From: Chlamydiota bacterium
GTDB lineage: Bacteria > Chlamydiota > Chlamydiia > Chlamydiales > Rhabdochlamydiaceae
NCBI GenBank assembly: GCA_023269365.1
Contig: JAHFTN010000056.1
Coordinates: forward strand, 1 to 9,944
Reading direction: 5' to 3'
Length of the DNA: 9,944 nucleotides
Shown here: piece by piece, positions 7,001 to 9,944 of the stretch
Numbering within the stretch: the stretch's first letter is position 1
How the letters are laid out: every line of letters begins with the position of its first letter
Made by a program: the position numbers and the translations under genes
Notes under the pieces: generated by a model
Seen by the model: only the letters and a program-made list of their open reading frames with translations
The model's database searches: none
What the model was told of the DNA's origin: nothing

Positions 7001-7531
7001 CTCTGCTTTTTTGTTCAATAGCGCTCTTCCTCTCATCCCGACAGAAAATGTCTCGAGGGTTTTTCTATTGGTAAGCGCAAGCCGATCGATGGAGAAGTGG
7101 TTAAGAGCAATAGAAAAGGGGAGTGCAAACTGTTTTAGCCTCTCCCTTGCCAGAAGTTTCATTTCCTCTAGGGATAATGAAGAAGTTTCTTTCTCAGAAG
7201 AAAAGAGGTAATTCCCTCGATTGACACTGATATAATCCACCCCGATTTTCCCTTGAAATAAAGGAAAAAAAGCAAGGCGCAAGTAGAGCTGTTCTAAAGA
7301 GAGTGTTTCCCCATCAGAAAATGTTAAATGCAGCTCATGGAGACGCCAAGAGAAGGGGAGTCTTCCCTCTAGAGGAGAAAAGGTAGCCTCGATGCCCGCC
7401 TCTTTAAAGCTAGCTGTTAGGTGGGCCGTGATTTTTTCCTTCACAAATGCCGTTTGCAAAAGAGCAAACATCCCGCAGACAAGCAGAAATACAACGAGTA
7501 AGGGGCGAAGAAGCTTTGAAAAAACATGCAT
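4052..7531 (-). CDS. tamB: TamB-family translocation and assembly module protein (AsmA-like, DUF490)
   Basis: The product has 1159 residues, a little shorter than E. coli TamB (1259). A positively charged N-terminus and one membrane helix (about residues 11-29) anchor it in the inner membrane. The remainder is a long run of alternating beta-strand repeats, the predicted taco-like beta-helix that crosses the periplasm. The C-terminal TamB domain is recognisable: ILALILFNKDISEISQSEA, a leucine/alanine-rich helix, then LTSIRKSIGIDRLNI (about 1040-1093), and IGKYLTRGILVTL (about 1106-1118), ending near the last residue in a basic/aromatic tail (WRKSY). It follows tamA by 13 nt in the same operon. 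Its partner TamA is the outer-membrane barrel. TamB-like proteins are linked to barrel-protein assembly and, more recently, to phospholipid transport across the periplasm. Which role dominates here cannot be read from sequence. Confidence 0.92.
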   Translation of the reverse strand: MHVFSKLLRPLLVVFLLVCGMFALLQTAFVKEKITAHLTASFKEAGIEATFSPLEGRLPFSWRLHELHLTFSDGETLSLEQLYLRLAFFPLFQGKIGVDYISVNRGNYLFSSEKETSSLSLEEMKLLARERLKQFALPFSIALNHFSIDRLALTNRKTLETFSVGMRGRALLNKKAEEFALDVHLFSPDSHEAYFEGVFQGSARKNWIEASLSCHLDPLPSFLPWQGPLNAALEVAGPFLSWKEIFYGGTALENPLRGTTRGHFQKWGFKTSFALPSLKEITLEQFALSRNLIKIQGKGTLREELESSELLAFFSLPDLALLGVDSLKGKGKGKVLYDKGEVKFSMETEGLEIEKFQANTLLCSLEGSYKQAQGKALVTLSSEDARIPFKSEFGLTLSKESFCVENFECLAGGDTSKGSLQYNTLTGLYEASLFLSIENLDRYQELFKVDALRGSLLADLTLFSEEGKQNARCVFTGTNFHYNDLLVDDLHLNCTLNDFRKEIRGEILLVAQKIYRQGFYLDKLLVNTYSEEERCPFSLEAQGRLEGPFTLFSQGTWNYKAPAFHLELDQLLGTLSTMDFELKHDVSLDINPQEIRLTPLEIQIGNSPLFAECLLDTNSAHAKLDIEHFPLEVVRCLRPRFALQGFVSAHAFFDATQEGIQGALNATLEEGSITQLGAQEGVLAKGSIQMHLNQNTLQIHTDLKASDAQFLDAHATLPTQYSLHPFSLNLDPTRPTSGEVIAEGRLQDLFDFVNLGTNHFTGDLSCRLFLSQTLENPSLQGNITLKNGSYENYFIGLFLKSIEAQFEAQNTEIRLLNLHAQDDQSGEIFATGSFELKREDHFPFTLNAEMHNLHALGFDMIDAHLSGPVYLLGNMQQMDTQGNLLIDKAHIQLTERLPYETPSLPFTYIHKPSRLKEKTPLPGPSFAFHLDLELTANDDVHVEGRGLDALLEGDIHLHGTNSKIAANGEFKLIKGEYIFSGKVFKLTEASLVFSDKPTPSGYLNVSGTLSLPDITITAMMRGPLTSPQLTFQSNPHKSTSSILALILFNKDISEISQSEAIQLASALIGLSGGAGPDVLTSIRKSIGIDRLNISSTPGSDQLAVQIGKYLTRGILVTLSQSATSSQIIVEVELPKGFVFQAETQEQEEGKFSLKWRKSY

Positions 7532-7544
7532 AACGAACTCGATT

Positions 7545-9320
7545 TTAAAACATTTGTCCTATACTCACAAGTGTTCTATATCTGGAATCGATCTTTTTAC
7601 GAGGATTTAGAGGAAACGCCAAATCGACTCTGAAGGGGCCCATGAATGTGAAAAAACGCAATCCTAGCCCAGCCGACTTCAGCCATTTCCCGTGGGCAGT
7701 GGGGTATTGTGTCTTATAAACATTCCCTATGTCAAAGAACGGGACAAGTCCCAAAATCTCTGTCATGCGCAGCCGCGTCTCTAGCGTGTAGTAGAGAGCG
7801 GATCTGCCTCCGATCGGTTTTCTGTGGATAAGAGGGCTAACGCTCTTATAGCGATAGCCGCGCAAATCCTCTTCCGACCCCCCTAAAAATCGATTGCATA
7901 GGGGAATAGCGTCAAGCCCGTTGCTATAGATAAACCCGAGGGTGAACTTTTGTGCAAGGACGATCTTTTCTTTTCTATCCAGAGGGGTATACACCCCGGC
8001 AGTGAATTGCTGCGTTAAATAGATCTCATTGGTCTTGGCGCTGTTGAATGCGGGAGTTGTCGTGTATTGCAATGTAGCGCCTCTTGTGGGGTTGAGTAGG
8101 CTATTAGAAGAGCTCCAGCGAAGGTAAAGGGGGAGTTCGACGAGCCAGTAGTTGCCGTTGTGCACGCTGGAGGTGACGTAGAGGCGATCTCCCTTCAGAC
8201 CAATAGAGCCTCGTAATCTCTTGGTGAGCTTCCTCTCAAATCTGTCCATTAAGCTATAAGAGCGCATCGAATAGGCGTAGATGTCTTCATGGGCAGCTTC
8301 TGCTTGGGCGATCATATCTTGCCCGACGCAATTGAAATCGGGGTGTAGGTAAGTCGCTACTCCCGTCTGGCTAATCCGCGTGATATCCCCCTGGAAGCTC
8401 AGGGTGCGCCCCATCCCCCCGATGTTGCGATTTTCCCAGCCGAAGGTAGCACCGAATCCAAATACCGTCTGGTAGCTCGCTCCGATGTTGACACTCTGGT
8501 ACTTGGTCTCACTCACCTCAATTTTCAAGGGGATCTGCCCATTTGAAGAAGGGATCTCTTCATGAGAGATGAGAACGGAATTAAATAGTCCCGTGTCGAT
8601 CAGAGTATTTTGCGTCTTATCTACCAACCTACTATCGTAGACCTCCCCCTCTTTCCATTCTGTTTTCCTCTCGAGAAACCTCTCCTTCACCCGCTTTACT
8701 CCCACGATCTTCGTAGGGCCAAACTCAACCCTCTCGCCTGTTTTCACATCGAGCCTGACATAGACCCCTTTTGTCTTCCCATCGACAATCACCTCTTGAC
8801 TTTCAATTTTTGCCAGAGGATAGCCACACTCAGATAACCTTTGGAGCACTTTCATTTCCGCATCTAGAATCGCCTCCGTCTGAGCGGGTTTTTGCAGCCG
8901 CACCCCGATTTCACTGATATCGATCTGACAGCAAGGCGGCGCCCCTTCTGGCGACTGGCAGTAGAGATGCACATCGAACGACTCGAGGTTGTAGCGCTCT
9001 CCTAGTTCCACGCGGACAACGACCTCGACTTGGGTCCCTTCCTCGATGAGCTGAACCTCGATCTTCCCCTCATAGTAGCCATGCGCTTCCAATACCCTCA
9101 TAAGGGTAGGGATATCGGATTCTGCTCTATATCTCAAGGCGTTGAGCGAGGGCGGCGGGCGTTTTTTCAAAGAGGCGAGGTGGGAAGAGAGCTTCATCTC
9201 TTTGAGGAGTTTGCTTTCATCAACCCCTTCAAAGCTGACATGGTAAGAGAGCCCCGCTCCCATCAGGACAAACGGCATCGACAGGAGAAACAAGGAGGTG
9301 AAAAAGAAGAATGGACGCAT
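7545..9320 (-). CDS. tamA: TamA-type Omp85 outer-membrane protein (three POTRA domains plus 16-strand barrel)
   Basis: The 591 residues compare with 577 in E. coli TamA. A signal peptide (about residues 1-22) precedes three POTRA-like domains (about 25-110, 115-193, 196-271). The third is clearest, with VEFGPTKIVG, FLERKTEWKEGEVYDS and LIDTGLFNSVLI, closely resembling E. coli TamA. The barrel occupies about 275-591. It carries the Omp85 lid-lock motif RF-L-GGS-EEDL-RGY (477-489), followed by RYKSVSP, and the final strands GLGLRFFTFMGPFRVDLAFPL. It ends in phenylalanine, as expected for a BAM substrate. Three POTRA domains and adjacency to tamB support TamA rather than BamA, which usually has five. 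Four cysteines cluster between POTRA 1 and the next helix region (C121, C130, C131, C165). The start has GAGGGG about 18 nt upstream, too far for an ideal ribosome binding site. Confidence 0.9.
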   Translation of the reverse strand: MRPFFFFTSLFLLSMPFVLMGAGLSYHVSFEGVDESKLLKEMKLSSHLASLKKRPPPSLNALRYRAESDIPTLMRVLEAHGYYEGKIEVQLIEEGTQVEVVVRVELGERYNLESFDVHLYCQSPEGAPPCCQIDISEIGVRLQKPAQTEAILDAEMKVLQRLSECGYPLAKIESQEVIVDGKTKGVYVRLDVKTGERVEFGPTKIVGVKRVKERFLERKTEWKEGEVYDSRLVDKTQNTLIDTGLFNSVLISHEEIPSSNGQIPLKIEVSETKYQSVNIGASYQTVFGFGATFGWENRNIGGMGRTLSFQGDITRISQTGVATYLHPDFNCVGQDMIAQAEAAHEDIYAYSMRSYSLMDRFERKLTKRLRGSIGLKGDRLYVTSSVHNGNYWLVELPLYLRWSSSNSLLNPTRGATLQYTTTPAFNSAKTNEIYLTQQFTAGVYTPLDRKEKIVLAQKFTLGFIYSNGLDAIPLCNRFLGGSEEDLRGYRYKSVSPLIHRKPIGGRSALYYTLETRLRMTEILGLVPFFDIGNVYKTQYPTAHGKWLKSAGLGLRFFTFMGPFRVDLAFPLNPRKKIDSRYRTLVSIGQMF

Positions 9321-9422
9321 CGCATTTTAAAGATAGTTCCCCTCAGGTTAGAGAGTGAGCTATTTCCAAGGCAATAGCGAACTTAGAAATGCTTTAGATC
9401 TGAGAGGATTTTTTTCACCTGA

Positions 9423-9731
9423 ATGCGAAGGTTATACCATTCGTCATTTGAAGTGATGTTTAGAAACTGCAAGGGTGGAAGATACGCAGCAGATTTGATT
9501 GTTGAGAATGTGATCGTTGTGGAGCTTAAATGTTGCACAGCTCTGTTGCCAGAGCATAAAGCGCAGGGTATAAATTATTTAAAGGCATCAGGGATCTCAG
9601 TTGGACTGCTGATTAATTTTGAACAACAGAAATTGGAATACAAACGCCTGCATCATCCCAACGAATTAGATGAGGTAGAGCAACTAAGACAGAAAATCCA
9701 TGCCCTTATGAGATCAGACGAACAAAGCTGA
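9423..9731 (+). pseudogene. Shortened GxxExxY-family protein (PD-(D/E)XK-nuclease-like), probable decayed gene
   Basis: The 102-residue frame keeps the conserved C-terminal half of GxxExxY proteins: RYAADLIVE (20-28), IVVELK (31-36), LLPEHKAQGINYLKASG (41-57) and VGLLINFEQQKLEYKR (60-75). The D24...E34-x-K36 arrangement corresponds to the PD-(D/E)XK-like core. The normal N-terminal helix with G-x-x-E-x-x-Y and the following segment are missing. After YHSSFEVMF the sequence jumps to the RYAADL strand, so 25-40 residues have been lost compared with usual 120-135-residue members. The missing part is not visible in another frame upstream. An in-frame stop immediately precedes the ATG and the nearest purine-rich site is about 14 nt away. 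These proteins are widespread, often in repeats or intervening sequences, with no established function. It is either a pseudogene or a minimal variant. Confidence 0.75.
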
Positions 9732-9743
9732 ACTGGATTCCTA

Positions 9744-9772
9744 TCCTGTCCATCTTAATATCTTGTTATTTT
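9744..9772 (+). repeat. Short dispersed repeat, copy 2
   Basis: This copy matches 94-122 with two mismatches in the same orientation. It lies 12 nt after the GxxExxY stop codon and is followed by a T-rich tail. It could be the 3' remnant of a GxxExxY-associated repeat unit, since TCCTGTCCATC-type words recur near such genes in other genomes (from memory, not checked). Confidence 0.6.
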
Positions 9773-9830
9773 TTTCTTGATTGGGCTGAATCAAGTCCAA
9801 CTTTTGAGTTTTTTTGTGTATAGGTAAAAA

Positions 9831-9864
9831 TTGGTGTATTGTTTTCCAGACGATATCATCGTCT
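9831..9864 (+). promoter_or_regulatory. Candidate promoter with operator-like inverted repeat over its -10
   Basis: TTGGTG (9831-9836) and TATCAT (9854-9859) are separated by exactly 17 nt and could be -35 and -10 boxes. The -10 sits inside a perfect inverted repeat, AGACGAT-ATC-ATCGTCT (9848-9864), which is the size of a repressor site. Transcription would begin near 9866, about 68 nt before the start codon at 9934. A second short inverted repeat, ATAGT-CTTA-ACTAT, lies in the leader at 9888-9901. Confidence 0.4.
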
Positions 9865-9933
9865 ACATCAAAATAGGCTCAAATGGTATAGTCTTAACTA
9901 TGAACCTAAGAGAAAAAGAGAGGAGACAGATCT

Positions 9934-9944
9934 ATGCTAAAAGA
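9934..9944 (+). CDS. Start of a gene leaving the window
   Basis: An ATG at 9934 begins Met-Leu-Lys- and runs off the end of the window. A strong ribosome binding site, AGGAGA at 9921-9926, lies 7 nt upstream, and a candidate promoter is at 9831-9859. Only three codons are visible, so no product can be named. It is transcribed away from the tamAB operon. Confidence 0.55.

Noticed and set aside
7545..9320. BamA as the identity of the Omp85 protein
   Set aside because: Only three POTRA domains fit before the barrel, the third POTRA and lid-lock region resemble TamA closely, and tamB follows directly.
9355..9461. Short open frame starting with GTG that overlaps the start of the GxxExxY gene, considered as the missing N-terminal part
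   Set aside because: Its translation shows no GPGFLE-like helix and ends in a stop just after the overlap, so it does not restore the lost segment by a simple frameshift.

Overview
The window most resembles the genome of an environmental (Parachlamydiales-type) chlamydia. The pointers are a compact type III secretion (T3SS) translocon operon, a TamA/TamB pair in a Gram-negative envelope, and GxxExxY and DinD accessory genes of kinds seen in amoeba-associated chlamydiae. This placement is inferred from gene content. No rRNA or taxonomic marker is present, and a proteobacterial host cannot be excluded. By eye the base composition is near 50% GC over most genes and nearer 40% over the dinD-like gene.

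Layout. (1) Positions 1-138 are non-coding, with a T-tailed hairpin and one copy of a short dispersed repeat. (2) Positions 139-2560 on the minus strand hold a tightly packed four-gene operon, transcribed from about 2590 towards 139. It encodes a putative needle-tip/filament protein, a TPR class II chaperone, a large translocator with two hydrophobic regions, and a small translocator. Overlaps and gaps are 4, 14 and 4 nt. The order matches sseB-sscA-sseC-sseD of the Salmonella SPI-2 T3SS. No export apparatus, ATPase or needle gene is in the window. (3) Positions 2609-3460 (minus) encode an AT-richer, full-length DinD-family protein. (4) Positions 3461-4051 are non-coding and dominated by a terminator-like hairpin and a large composite palindrome of about 300 bp, which looks like a MITE-like or structural repeat. 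(5) Positions 4052-9320 (minus) hold tamA then tamB, 13 nt apart. These encode an Omp85-family outer-membrane barrel and its inner-membrane-anchored, periplasm-spanning partner. (6) Positions 9423-9731 (plus) hold a shortened GxxExxY-family gene, followed by the second copy of the dispersed repeat. (7) Positions 9773-9944 hold a candidate promoter with an operator-like inverted repeat and a strong ribosome binding site, leading to a gene that starts at 9934 and leaves the window.

Working together: the translocon genes would build the tip and pore through which effectors enter a host membrane. The TPR protein would keep the two hydrophobic translocators soluble before export. TamA and TamB would form an envelope system for outer-membrane protein insertion and/or lipid transport. 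The dinD gene, the palindrome, the GxxExxY remnant and the paired short repeats look like accessory material lying between and around these two core modules.
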